64,000 nucleotides of DNA from Strongyloides papillosus (taxonomy: Eukaryota > Nematoda > Chromadorea > Rhabditida > Strongyloididae). The notes below the pieces were generated by a model. It worked only from the letters and a program-made list of their open reading frames with translations, was not told the origin of the DNA and did no database searches. Each line of letters begins with the position of its first letter. Position 1 is the stretch's first letter. The DNA is taken from positions 124,001 through 188,000 of the forward strand of contig SRSI01000020.1 of NCBI GenBank assembly GCA_005656395.1, given 5' to 3'. Shown one piece after another: positions 10,715 to 21,968 of the stretch. Both the position numbers and the translations under genes were made by a program.

Positions 10715-12448
10715 ATGAAACTTCTCAATTTCCTAACAAAAAATACTATTGTATTATTTTTTATTTTTTCATCACCATTAACTGCTGTTGAATTTTCATT
10801 TTCCGAAGACCCAGTCCCCGTTTCTGAGGTCCTAGTTGATTGCAACATTGGAGAAACATGGGTCAAAAACCACATAAAATACGAATGTACAAATGCTGAA
10901 GGTAGTGGTGATGATGCTATAATTGGTAGAGCTGTAGGATGTTCTCCTGATAACATTCTTTCTGGACCAATTATTCTCCCAGATCAAACATATACCAATG
11001 ATCATTTCAAATATTCATGTTCTATTGAAGGTGATGATGTTGTATTAAAAGTTTTAAATTGCATTGATAATGAAGGAAACCCAGTAAAAATAGGTGATTG
11101 GTTTACAAAAGAAGTTAATAATAACCGTACTACAATTGAATGTCACGGTGATGAGCAATCGGCAAAAAAAGTTATCTTTAAATGGACTTCTTGTTTAATT
11201 GATGGTGAACATGTTATTGAGGGAAACTTCCGTGTTAAGTATGCCCAGGACTTAAATAAAGTTTATAAAAATGATCTACAAATTGGTGAAATAATTAGTT
11301 GTAAAAGAGAAAATGGTATTGTTGAGGCTAAATGTACAGGTTGTGTAGGGAAAAATAATATACATGTCGGTATTGCTGGATATAGTAAAATAGGTGAACA
11401 ATGGACTCAATGTAGAAGACATATAGATGAGTGTAAATTAGTTAATGTTGGTAAACATTATGTTGATTGTACATTTAATGGTGTTTCATACGCTGCTGGA
11501 GAGTATTTTAATGCCACAAATGGTATTGCTTCATATACTTGTATTAATGGTTTTATCAAAAAACAAGGATGTTGGATTGGTGATGAATTTAAAAGAATAG
11601 GTGAAGTATTTTATGAAAATGATACACCATTTGTTTGTGATTTTAATTCTGATTCCTATGTTAGTTTTGGAAATCATAAAGGATGTCTTTCTCAAAACGG
11701 TAATCAAAATGTTAAGTTTGGTGATACATGGAGAGAAGGAAATGTTATGAAACGCTGTTCATGGGAAGTTAATGATGGAGAAGTTTCTTTCCCAAAAGTT
11801 GAGGAATATGCTTGTGTTTACTTTGAAAAAGTAGTACCTCTAAATAAGATTATCCGTGATGAAATTAATAAAAATATTCTTAAAAAGTGTGCTCTCAATG
11901 AAAATGGAAGTTTAAGTATGAGAACATTAACTGAATCAGAAATGGCTAAATGGTTGAAAAAGAAGACATATAATCTTGATCTCCTTGAATTCTATGGAAA
12001 AGGAGGACGTGGACCAAGAGCTCATGCTTCACCAACAGTCACAACTGATGCTTTTATTGAAATGAAAAATATGGTAAGAAATGGTGGAATGGAGACAAAT
12101 GATAATGTCATGGAAGAAGAAAAATGTATAGATAAAATTTCAATTTGTAGAGATCTTAAACCACTTTGTTCATCATCCAGTACTGAAAAACAAATAAGTG
12201 AAATTGTTAATGTAATTAAAAAGAAAGCAAAAACATTTAGTGATTCTGAATTATTCACTCAACTTATCTCTAAACTTGATGGTAAAATTTCTACTACATT
12301 AAAATCTCAAACATCATGTGATTCAAGATTGTCGGCATTAGTTGATATTATTTGTCCAATTACATGTAACTCATGTTATTGTATTGATAAAGTTAAATCT
12401 TATGTTCCATTAATTATGGGAAAAAATCAACAACAACATTGTCTTTAA
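10715..12448 (+). CDS. Secreted protein with migration-18-like fibronectin type I repeats and a split ShKT-like end
   Basis: This is a single exon of 577 residues. The signal peptide (about 1-24, core TIVLFFIFSSPL) is followed by about six to seven repeats. Each has the pattern C-x-x-G-[ED]-x-[WF]...[YF]-x-C ('IGETW', 'IGDWF', 'IGEQW', 'FGDTW'), typical of the nematode domain named after abnormal cell migration protein 18. The C-terminal third has lysine-rich stretches. It ends in a cysteine set like ShKT (C-I-D..C-R-D-L..C ... C-P-I-T-C-N-S-C), but about 70 residues are inserted between the third and fourth cysteines. It is probably an extracellular matrix or secreted factor. The stop is 108 bp from the convergent pfk gene. 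Confidence 0.8.
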   Translation: MKLLNFLTKNTIVLFFIFSSPLTAVEFSFSEDPVPVSEVLVDCNIGETWVKNHIKYECTNAEGSGDDAIIGRAVGCSPDNILSGPIILPDQTYTNDHFKYSCSIEGDDVVLKVLNCIDNEGNPVKIGDWFTKEVNNNRTTIECHGDEQSAKKVIFKWTSCLIDGEHVIEGNFRVKYAQDLNKVYKNDLQIGEIISCKRENGIVEAKCTGCVGKNNIHVGIAGYSKIGEQWTQCRRHIDECKLVNVGKHYVDCTFNGVSYAAGEYFNATNGIASYTCINGFIKKQGCWIGDEFKRIGEVFYENDTPFVCDFNSDSYVSFGNHKGCLSQNGNQNVKFGDTWREGNVMKRCSWEVNDGEVSFPKVEEYACVYFEKVVPLNKIIRDEINKNILKKCALNENGSLSMRTLTESEMAKWLKKKTYNLDLLEFYGKGGRGPRAHASPTVTTDAFIEMKNMVRNGGMETNDNVMEEEKCIDKISICRDLKPLCSSSSTEKQISEIVNVIKKKAKTFSDSELFTQLISKLDGKISTTLKSQTSCDSRLSALVDIICPITCNSCYCIDKVKSYVPLIMGKNQQQHCL

Positions 12449-12556
12449 CTTAAATTTAAAAAATTAATTTATTTATCTATTTATTTTATTCTATTTATTT
12501 ATCGAAAAATATACTATTAAAACATAAAAAATAAAATTTTTTCAAAAAAAAATCTT

Positions 12557-15003
12557 TTAAGCTTTTGTATCATTAACATCAACAGCTTCAGAAATATAAC
12601 CACCACTATGACTTGTAATAATTCTAAGTAATGGTCTTAATTTAATCCACCATTGTTCTTTTGGTAGTCTATGTTCAAAATCTGTTTCCTCCAAAAGATC
12701 TGATACTGGAGTAAATTCCATAGTTCTATTTCTAACACCAAGTAATACACATGTATCTTTTGTTGTAGCATTTTTTTCATCTTTTTCTAAATCAATTGTC
12801 TTTTTTGCTTGTAGCATTATATACTCAAGAGCTTTAACACCAAACTTGGTTCCTAAATTACGATCAAAAACTGATGGATTTCCACCTTGTTGACAATGTC
12901 CTAATATATTTACTCTTGTTGAGAAGACACCTTTTCCCTCTTCATTAAATACAGCCATAACAAAATCTGTATTGTAATTTTTTGAGGCTCTTTCTGACTT
13001 TACAACAAGATATCTTTTAACTCCATATTCCATTTTTTGTTTGATAACTTCACAATCTTCTTTTATATCATCTACTGTAAATTTCTCCTCATATATATAG
13101 GCATTATCAGCACCAGAAGCAAGAGCTGTTAATGTAGCCAGGTAACCACAGTAACCACCCATCGTTTCAATGATAAAAACGCGTTTTTTTGTTCCATTAG
13201 CACTTTGTTTGATCTTGTCAATCATTTCACAAATTGTATTTAATGCTGTGTCACTTCCTAGAAAAAAGTTATTATATTAACAAAATATAAACATTAAAAT
13301 ATGTACTTACCTATTGTCATAGATGTTCCTGGTATATTATTACTAATAGTTGCTGGAACTACAACAATTGGAATTCTAAAATAAGGATATTTATCACGAG
13401 CTTTCTCGAGTTCAATAGCTGAATGATATGCTTCAAAACCACCAATCATTAAAAGGCCATGGAGATTATATTTTTTCATTGTTTCATGAATTTTGTCAAA
13501 ATATTTATTTGGTAATTGTTTTTGTGTACCTAAAATACTTCCTCCAACATTAACCCAATTATTTACATCACCCCAGTCCATTTTTTTAAGGAGACCGGAA
13601 CTAAATCCCTCAAAAGAATCCTCAATTGCATAAACATTACAGTGGTGATATAAAGCAGATCTAACAAATGCTCTAACTGCAGCATTCATACCACCTGCTG
13701 GAGCTCCAATATTCATAACAGCTACATTATAAACATTTCCTTCAGATAAGTTATCTTTTTCTCTAGGAATATGAAGTTTAGTAAGCATTCTATATGTATC
13801 TAAATTTCTTTTAAATGATGGTCCACGTAATTCAACAGCCAAATCAAAATCTAAATCATTCATTGCCTTTTGAACTCGTTGAGTTTTTTGTACACATTTC
13901 ATTAATGGTACTCTAACTATTTGATTCCCCTCAATTGATATAACACAAGGTTCAGATTCAGGTGTCATTTCCATTAAAGCTAATACTGCCTCAGCACCCA
14001 TTCTAGATCCGAGTAATCTATCAAAAGCAGATGCATTACCACCACGTTGTACATGTCCAAGAACTGTTATACGTGTATCGTATTTTAATGTTTCCTTAAT
14101 TACCTTTTGAACAGTTTCTGATGAAATAGGTTTTCCCTCTCTATCAATAGCACCTTCTGCAACAATAATTAAATTTAATCTTTGTCCTTTTTCTCTTGCT
14201 TGTGCAAGTTTTTTACACAAATTTTCAGGCCAATTAGTTGGTTGAGGCCATTCTGGTATAAAGCAAAAATCTGCTTCAGAAGCAAGTGATGCTACTAAAG
14301 CTAGATAACCACAATGTCTACCCATGACTTCAATTACGAATGCACGTTGATGAGATTGAGCTGTTGAGGTTACACAATCAGTTGCTTCAACAATACGATG
14401 AAGAGCAGTATCAGCTCCGATTGTCATATCAGTTTTAGCGAAATCATTATCAATAGTTCCAACCATACCACATATTTGAATTGTTGCACATGCCTCAGCT
14501 TCCTCTTTTGTTATTTTATTACTTTCAAGAAGTTGTTTAACTAAATCTGGCCATTCTACTCTAAATGTATTGGCACCAGTTAAAGAACCATCACCACCAA
14601 TACATACTAAGTTTGTAATTCTCTTTTTAATCAAATTATAACATGCTTTAAGACGTCCTTCTAATGTTTTAAATTCCATACATCTGGCAGATCCTATAAT
14701 AGTACCACCTTTTTGTATGATATCAGATACAGAGTCGTAACTAGCAATTTTAATATTTTGACCACCATCAACCATTCCCTGGTAACCTTCATGAATGAGA
14801 TAAACTTTACAACCCAAATGAAGGCCCATTCTGACTACAGAACGAACTGCTGCATTCATTCCTGGAGCATCACCTCCTGAGGTAAAAACAGCAAGACCAC
14901 GTCCTCTGTATCTGTTAGGAATAATAGTAGTACCTTCGTGACCCATAGTAGGGACAATAGAATCTCTATGAAATAATAATTTATTTCCACTTGACGTGTT
15001 CAT
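12557..15003 (-). CDS. pfk-1: ATP-dependent 6-phosphofructokinase
   Basis: This enzyme phosphorylates fructose-6-phosphate to fructose-1,6-bisphosphate, the committed step of glycolysis, in the cytosol. Exons are 15003-13311 and 13257-12557, with a 53 bp phase-1 intron (GTAAGT...TTCTAG); the product is 797 residues. It has the animal double-domain layout. The N-terminal half has the ATP site 'GGDAPGMN' and the catalytic 'GTIDNDF', with 'MGRHCGYLA' and 'GHVQRGG'. The C-terminal regulatory half repeats the fold with altered residues ('IGAPAGGMN', 'VPATISNN', 'MGGYCGYLA', 'GHCQQGG'). A splice acceptor (TATTTTAG) lies 5 bases upstream of the ATG, fitting trans-splicing. Length and motifs match nematode PFKs. 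Orthology to pfk-1.1 versus pfk-1.2 is not resolved. Confidence 0.97.
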
Positions 15004-16929
15004 GTTGTCTAAAATAATAAAGATAAGAAAAACTGATAAGGAATATTTGTTTGATGATTAAAATTTCCATTACTCTTAAAATTTTAGTAGTAACAATAAG
15101 TATATTTTGTCATACTAAATTATTCGAAAAGATACTAAACTATTAACAACTAGATGAAATATTAATTAATTACGTAGTAAAGTACATTTATTAAACACTG
15201 AATAATTTTGTTATTATTTTTAGCACAAATTTGATGTTGTAAACTCCTAACTAACATAAAAACAAATATGTGCAGTATTCAAAAAAAAATGATACATTTG
15301 CAAACAATAATAAAGTGTAAAAAAATATTTTTTTTAAACTACACATATACATATTTTTCTTTTAAAATTGTGCCATCTTTTGAGTTTTTCACCACTATAG
15401 TCATATACCAAACTTATTGGATAAATGTGTTTGAAACAAACTATTTGTGACTTAAAATTTTAAAACCAATTTAAAGCGTAGAGATTGTTAAGGAAATTAA
15501 TTGATTGACTGTTATAAAAATGATGAATATACCAAAAGAAATGTTACTTTTGAAAAATGGTAGATTAAATTATATATTTTGTCATAATTATTACCGAGTT
15601 TGTATAAAACGATATATAATTACGTGAAGGTATATTTCCAAATTCCTATACAATTGTGTTTCTGGAATAAAACATACATACAATAGAAATAAATTGGTGA
15701 AAATAATGCTAGAGATAAATAAAAGACACAGGAAGAAAGTGTTCTATTATACTTGCTATTTTTTTTTGTTAAAAAAAAACAATAGAGAAATTAAGAATTT
15801 TTCTATTTTACATCAGCTAAGATAAGAAATACGAGTGTTTTCAGTAAACTATTCTTATAACATTTTATAATAACCTTCTGATTGTAAAATAAATAAAATA
15901 TAAAGAACCTTGAATTATACTAGCATTTACTTTAGTCAAAAAAAAATTATTTACTTTTACTAAATTTTAATGCGATAATAAAAACATTTTAACCCCACTT
16001 TGATAGTTTGTGATTTTTTTATATACTTTCACTATTTCATATTAAAAATAAAAGTGGTAGGACAATAATCGACTGTATATAGAGTTATATTTAACAATAG
16101 AAATGTTCTAAAAATATTTTAAAAAAATTATGGGAAATTATTTTCAATAGAATAAAAACAACCACAGTGATTTTATAATCAATTGATGAGTATTCAGGAA
16201 GAATAAATAAAGTTGTAAAGATATTTGACATTAATTGATACGTGCAATTTTAAAGATAATGATGGATAAATCAAAATATAATAGGGTATAATAGTAAAAA
16301 ATATTGAGCACAATAGTGGTAATTCATTGCCATTACTTTGAATCTCTCAAAAATTATTTATTCACATTTGAGAGGAGAAATTGTGCAGAATTAAAGTACA
16401 AATGATTCATATGAAATAAACAGCCATATTTACTTTGTTGAAAAAATATTTGATTATGAAATAGGACTATGAATACTTAAGAAAATGAAATTTTTTAGTT
16501 GTTTACATTTTAAAATATAATTTTTTAAAATCATAATGCAAAAATTTCTCTAGATTTATTTTAACAAACTTGAAAATTAATAAACAAAATACAAACAAAA
16601 TTGAGAGTTTATTAAATCTAACAAAATACATAATGTAAAAGAAATTTTATCCACAATTTATCTTTTATTTATTCCTTCCTGTTAATTTCTATACCATCAG
16701 CAAAAAATATTCTCATATTTTTTAATTCACTTAATATATTTTTCAAAATGTACATATATCTATCATCTTACATAAAGAAGATGCTTTTACAACGAAATGT
16801 TAATCACTTCATTGGAATAGTGTTTATGAGGTTGAGAATATATTTTACCTGTTTCAAGTCCAACTTCTACATATGTTATTTAGAAAGGATTAAAGTTATT
16901 CATTATAATATTTTTTTATTATTTTAGCA
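15004..16929. other. Intergenic spacer between divergent pfk and NDUFA12 genes
   Basis: About 1.9 kb of AT-rich DNA holding both promoters. Short open frames here (for example 15268-15450) are phenylalanine- and lysine-rich and look like chance. The spacer ends in ATTTTAG, 2 bases before the NDUFA12 start, a likely trans-splice acceptor. Confidence 0.55.
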
Positions 16930-17403
16930 ATGGGAGTTAAAGAACTTTTGGGTATTGATAAAGTTCAAAGATTAGTTCAACTTGTAAAACAAAATGGCGG
17001 AATTCGTGGAACATTAAAAAAGAGATATCTTATGGATGTTACTCGTGGTGGAACTCTTGTTGGAGAAGATAAATTTGGAAACAAATATTATGAAGTAAGT
17101 AAACTTTTTTTTACCATAAGTAGGTAATATTTATAGGACAATACATTTTTTATGCCAAGAAATCGTTATGTAGTATACCCTGATAGAGTATGGTTGGACT
17201 ATGATTCATCACAAATTCCTCCAGAGTGGCATCGTTGGTTACACCACATAGGGAATGAGACACCTATAAATGATCCACCACCAACACAAAAATGGGTTTT
17301 ACCCCATGCAGAGAACCTTTCAATCATTGAAAAAGAGAAATATATTCCTTATTCGACCACCAGAACGAAAATTGAATCTTGGACTCCACCAAAGAAGAAT
17401 TAG
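16930..17403 (+). CDS. NDUFA12: NADH:ubiquinone oxidoreductase subunit NDUFA12 (B17.2)
   Basis: This is an accessory subunit of mitochondrial respiratory complex I. Exons are 16930-17094 and 17137-17403, with a 42 bp phase-0 intron; the product is 143 residues, the usual family size. Diagnostic motifs are 'LVGEDKFGNKYYEDN', 'YVVY', 'PPEWHRWLHH' and 'YIPYSTTR', the last two being hallmarks of the family. There is no long N-terminal presequence, which is normal for this subunit. The ATG sits 2 bases after a consensus splice acceptor, which supports the start and suggests trans-splicing. It is convergent with the EGF-like gene. Confidence 0.95.
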
Positions 17404-17596
17404 GTGATTTGTCTTGTAAAAATAACACGACGCATTGTATTTTTAATCGTCTGTTACTATAAGAAGAAATATTAACTATTCATTTTTAGGAATAAATAAA
17501 TTTGACTCTTTTATCCTCTACTGTAAACTTTTTTATTTTTGATAAATGAAAAATGAGTAAAACCTTTATTAGTATTGTATAAACAAAAGTATCGAG

Positions 17597-18154
17597 TTAA
17601 AATGAGAGTTGTTTTTTTTTAATCGAACACTTTTTACGTTTCGAAAGTATTAGGTAAAAAATTATTGATAATGATATACAAATTATTATACAAGGCAAAA
17701 CATAATCAAAAAAAATTTTATATTTTATGAAAGGAGAAGATGAAGTCATTTTGAGAAATGCTAAAGCTATTGGAAAGTCACAAAATTGTCCAGCATACTC
17801 TTCAGTGCATTTACAGTATGGAATTCCGACTATCTTATTTTTCCAGTATTTACACTTTGCTACACCTCCGTTTTTACATTTTATGGGTGAATGGTAATTT
17901 TCAGGACAAGTACTTATGATTGCCGTAAACATTGGATACGGTCTTTTTGTTGAAGCATCTGGTGGTAGTGTAATGATGGTTAAGTTTATATCGTTTGAAT
18001 TTTTTTCTTCTGCACTTGTTGGTGTAACATTAATCATTGATTCTAAATGTCATAATTGTCGTAACCAGTAAAATGTCATAAACTTACTTGTTTTTAAAGA
18101 CTTACTCAAAATGGTAAATAGAATTACCAAAAAAAAAGTACGATTAATCTTCAT
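17597..18154 (-). CDS. Type I membrane protein with a single EGF domain (EGFR-ligand-like)
   Basis: Exon 1 (18154-18088) encodes a signal peptide, MKINRTFFLVILFTILS. A phase-1 intron ends at 18043, and exon 2 (18042-17597) carries the rest; the total is about 170 residues. A second donor 18 bp earlier (GTAAGT at 18105) keeps the same phase, so two splice forms are possible. After a Ser/Thr-rich stretch there is one six-cysteine EGF domain, with the order C, C-K-N-G-G, C, C-K-C, and 'YAGQFC'. A linker of about 20-25 residues, one transmembrane helix ('YVLPCIIICISLSIIFYLIL') and a lysine-rich tail follow. This layout (signal, one EGF, short stalk, helix) is that of EGF/TGF-alpha/LIN-3-type shed ligands. 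The ligand role is inferred. Confidence 0.7.
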
Positions 18155-18693
18155 AATATGTTAGTCCTTGTTAATTAATTTCAAAATATCTCCATAAGCA
18201 ATTTTACACTTAGAGAAAAAGTCAGATAAAAATAAAAAAATAAGATGATTACATTTGCACTCCATTATTTTATTAGTCATCAATATTAGAAGTTTAAAAA
18301 GCGGCGAATTGTAATAATGTTTACGCATTTGGAATTTAATTGTAGTTATCATTTCTTTTGTTAATCTCTCATTTTGTTTAAGGTGAGATGATAGTAATAC
18401 AATAATGAAAATAAATGTTCAGAAAAATGATGAATATTGTGGGTTTTTTCCTAAAAATAAAGTCTATAACAGGATGCTTTACTTCACGATTTTTTTTAAA
18501 TATTGCTAATTACACATAAAAAAATAAATAACTATTTTTTATATAGCTGTAAGGTACAACTACTTGACAGTTTAACTCTAGAACAAAAAAAAATTTTGTA
18601 ATAACTATGAACAACTCTTAGTATGCAATTTATTGAAATCATATTAAAAATATATACACAACACAATAGTTAAAAAAACGAAAAAAAACTTTT
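18155..18693. other. Intergenic spacer, no gene seen
   Basis: AT-rich spacer between the EGF-like start and the eEF2 kinase 3' end. One short open frame (18161-18352, minus) has no recognisable feature. Confidence 0.55.
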
Positions 18694-20842
18694 TTAGGTA
18701 CAGTCGCACATTTCAGCTAGCTCGTAGTACTTATTAGCTAGCTTTCCTTTCATTGCTTCAGTTGCAACTTCAGCAGCCTCATTATAAAAGTTATATGCCT
18801 CCAGACTATTTCTCTCAAGACCAAAACCACCCTCATTACACATTTGTGCCATTTTGGCAAGAATTTCATACTGTGGGCAAACAAAAGTTAAATCTTGCTT
18901 AGTTCTTGTATAATCATTATTATCATACTCTTCTAAAGCATAATATTCTAAAGCTTTTTCATACCAGTACATCGCTTTACTCCAATCAGCTTGTTTATTA
19001 TTTGGTAAATTTTGACCTGTTTCATATGATGAAGCAATAAAATGAATTGCATTCCTATCAGACATCTCCGCAGCCAACTCCATCATTTGAAATCCAAAAG
19101 CTATTTTACCACCACAATCAAAAATCCCACATTTTTCTAAGTCTGAAGAATCTACATCTTTCATCAAATCATGTGGCAAGTCGTAGGCCATTTCTGCAAT
19201 TGTCTTTATTGCTTCTAAAACACCACATTTTCTAGCTATATCTAGATGAAAGATGGCAGATTCCTTATCATATATAATTTTATCATCACGAAATTCATTT
19301 CTTACACAAGAATCCCAGGACTTAGTGTTATTATTTATTTTTTTATTATTATTAAATCTTCCAATGCAATAGTAACGAGCTAAGTCAAGATGTACTTGAC
19401 CAAGTACAAAAAGTGAGTTACTATTTTTAAGTGAATTCAGAATAGAATCACTAGAATTATTATATAACAGAAAACCTGCTGGTTTTGAAAATTTCCTCAT
19501 AGCACTTTGAAATCGTTCACCTTGACTTGATTTTGTATCTGAATGACCACTATAATACCTTCTACGGCGCATAGCTCCAACAGATGGAACGATTTCATTA
19601 TTCTCAGAATCATTAATAGATTCACCACATACACTATCTTTGTCTGTAAATGTCTCATGGAGATCATCTAGAGTAAAATTTACGCCCCCTACGTCCGAAC
19701 AATTATCACATGCACATTTTTCTGAATGGTCATTACTTCTAAAGCTTTCATGTGATGCAATACTATTAAATGAAATTGTTCTCAATCTTAATCTTTCCAT
19801 GGCATCTTCTTTGAAACTAACAATAGATTCACAGGGATCTAATGATAACTGTGCCTTTATTGAGAATTTTGTTGATGGGTTAGAAATGTAAGAACCATAT
19901 TTATTAATTCTATTTTCAATTTCATTTCTTGATAAATCAAATTCAGTAAGTTTCATTGATCTACAAATATCGTTACATTGATGGGAGTAGAAAAATAATG
20001 CCATTCCTTTAGTACCTAGATTTCCGCTACCATATTCAGTACCAGAAACTGTATGAATTTGAGGATCTGTATACAAATCATCTACACCTTGAATATCAAC
20101 AATTATTAATTGGTGACCACTTCTTTCGAAAGTAAAGTGTGAAAAAGCATGTGGTGTCATTCGAACAACATCTGATACAAATCCTGAATTTGAGTTATGT
20201 TTAATATATTCACCTTCTATAAAGTGTTCCAAATGGTATAAAGGAGAACCTTCTTCCTCAACAAATTCCAAAATCGAAACTCGGAAAATATCAATCTAAA
20301 GATTACTTTAAACAATAATACTATAAATGTAAACAAACTTTTTTAGGTGGATTATGTCTATTGAATTCTTCAGCCCAAAGTTTACTATCCATTTGCAGTT
20401 TGACGTCCTCAAATAACACACTTCTGTCCACCTCTTGTATATATCTCTTACAAACATAATTCATGGCTAACTTCCAATTTGTCTCGTCGCATAATTTATC
20501 CATCTTTTTGACTCTAAAACACTCTCGCATAGCACCACGTGCAAAAGACTTATCCTGTTTTTTTACATAGACTTCATCGCGTTTCCATGTCTTTGTTAAA
20601 GCATTATACATGTAACGAATACATTTTTGAGTTTTTGCATTTTCGATCTTATATTTTGCCCATGGATCCTTTAACGATAAATCAACAGCCTTTCTTGCAA
20701 TTGTCTTCCATAATTTTATGTATTTTTGTCTCTTTTCACTACTACTTGAATCATCCAAATCTTTTTGACTATTTCCAACTATTGTTGAGTTAACTTCATC
20801 ATCCTCCGAATGTAACATATCTTCTTTTGCGATACTAGTCAT
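18694..20842 (-). CDS. efk-1: Eukaryotic elongation factor 2 kinase (alpha-kinase)
   Basis: This calcium/calmodulin-dependent alpha-kinase phosphorylates eEF2 and slows translation elongation under stress. Exons are 20842-20339 and 20295-18694, with a 43 bp phase-0 intron; the 701 residues compare with about 725 in mammals. A calmodulin-binding-like segment with a key Trp ('KLWKTIARKA') lies near residue 45. The alpha-kinase domain follows, with 'GAMRECFR', 'YVCKRY', 'FERSGHQLIIVDIQGVDDL' and the glycine loop 'GSGNLGTKG'. The run 'RLRTISF' (Thr about 341) matches the position of the mammalian main autophosphorylation threonine. The C-terminus holds Sel1-like helical repeats and ends in 'MKGKLANKYYELAE'. 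All core elements look intact. Confidence 0.96.
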
Positions 20843-21676
20843 TTTGTAGTTGATGAATTAAAATAATTACAAAAATAATGACAGACGTATGTGTATAGAA
20901 AGATACATCGAATAAATGAATAAAATGTCTATCGAGTAAGAGGAGAACTTACGTTATCTATAAAAAGGGCAAATATAAAATTCATCAAAAATATGTATAA
21001 AATTTTACAATAAAATTATGTTGGTAAAATGTCTTTTTCTGACAATTTAAAGGGTTAAAACTGTTACAAAAATTATATTTTGCTAATTACAAATATGCAT
21101 TCCTAATTTTTTTTTCTAAATTATAGTTCATGAATTATAAAATAATATTATATGTAAATTTTTAGTGAAAGTTTGGCTTTACTTTTTGTTCATTTAATGT
21201 ATAATCTCTTAAAAATGCTATTAACATGTCTGTAAAAATAGTTTTTATACCGGTATAAAAAAAATATCATTAAAATATTTTTCTACTCAATAAACATGCA
21301 ATTATGTCATTAGAAGGACTAACTATAAGGGCAAAACTATATAGAAATGTAGTGAATAATTATTGTAAAGTAATTTTTTCATAGTTATTATACACTTTTA
21401 TGAATAAAATACTATTATTATTACTAATATTTCATAATTATCGTTAAATATATTGTTAATTAATGCACGCTAATCATGTGAAAATAATACGATAAATAAT
21501 CTGTACATTAATAAAGTTTGTTTTCCTCAGTAACGAACCAAATGATCATCTGATCAAAGCTGAAGAGTCCCAATTGGTCATTGATAAGAATTGTACGATT
21601 TTTACAAATTTTGAAAAATTTTATTCGTAGAAAATGTCAATTGTATACTGGTTATGCGCATTTTGCCTTAGGGCGG
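20843..21676. other. Intergenic spacer upstream of the tRNA
   Basis: AT-rich spacer with no gene seen. A slightly more complex patch lies at 21525-21600 (GATCATCTGATC, TGATAAG) just before the tRNA gene. Confidence 0.5.
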
Positions 21677-21749
21677 GCCTTCCTAGCTCAGTTGGTAGAG
21701 CGTTAGACTTTTAATCTAACGGTCAGGGGTTCGAGCCCCCTGGAGGGCT
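21677..21749 (+). tRNA. tRNA-Lys (anticodon UUU)
   Basis: A full cloverleaf can be drawn. The acceptor stem is GCCTTCC/GGAGGGC with one T-G pair and the D stem GCTC/GAGC. The anticodon stem TTAGA/TCTAA has loop CTTTTAA (anticodon TTT at 21710-21712), and the T stem AGGGG/CCCCT has loop TTCGAGC. The internal promoter boxes A (TAGCTCAGTTGG) and B (GGTTCGAGCCC) are intact. T-runs at 21752-21756 and 21761-21768 can end RNA polymerase III transcription. There is no intron. Confidence 0.96.
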
Positions 21750-21968
21750 ACTTTTTGGAGTTTTTTTTAGATTTATAGGTTAATTTTGTATATAAACTTC
21801 GTGATTTCAATTTGAGAAGTTCTAATTCAAAAATAAAATTTAAAACTTTCTCATGATATTAATAAATACCATTCATTTAACTTAAAATATATAATTATTG
21901 ACAAAATTTATTTCAAAAAATAGAGGTAAAAGATCAACAAAAAGTGATTATTAAGTATGTAAGAAAAA

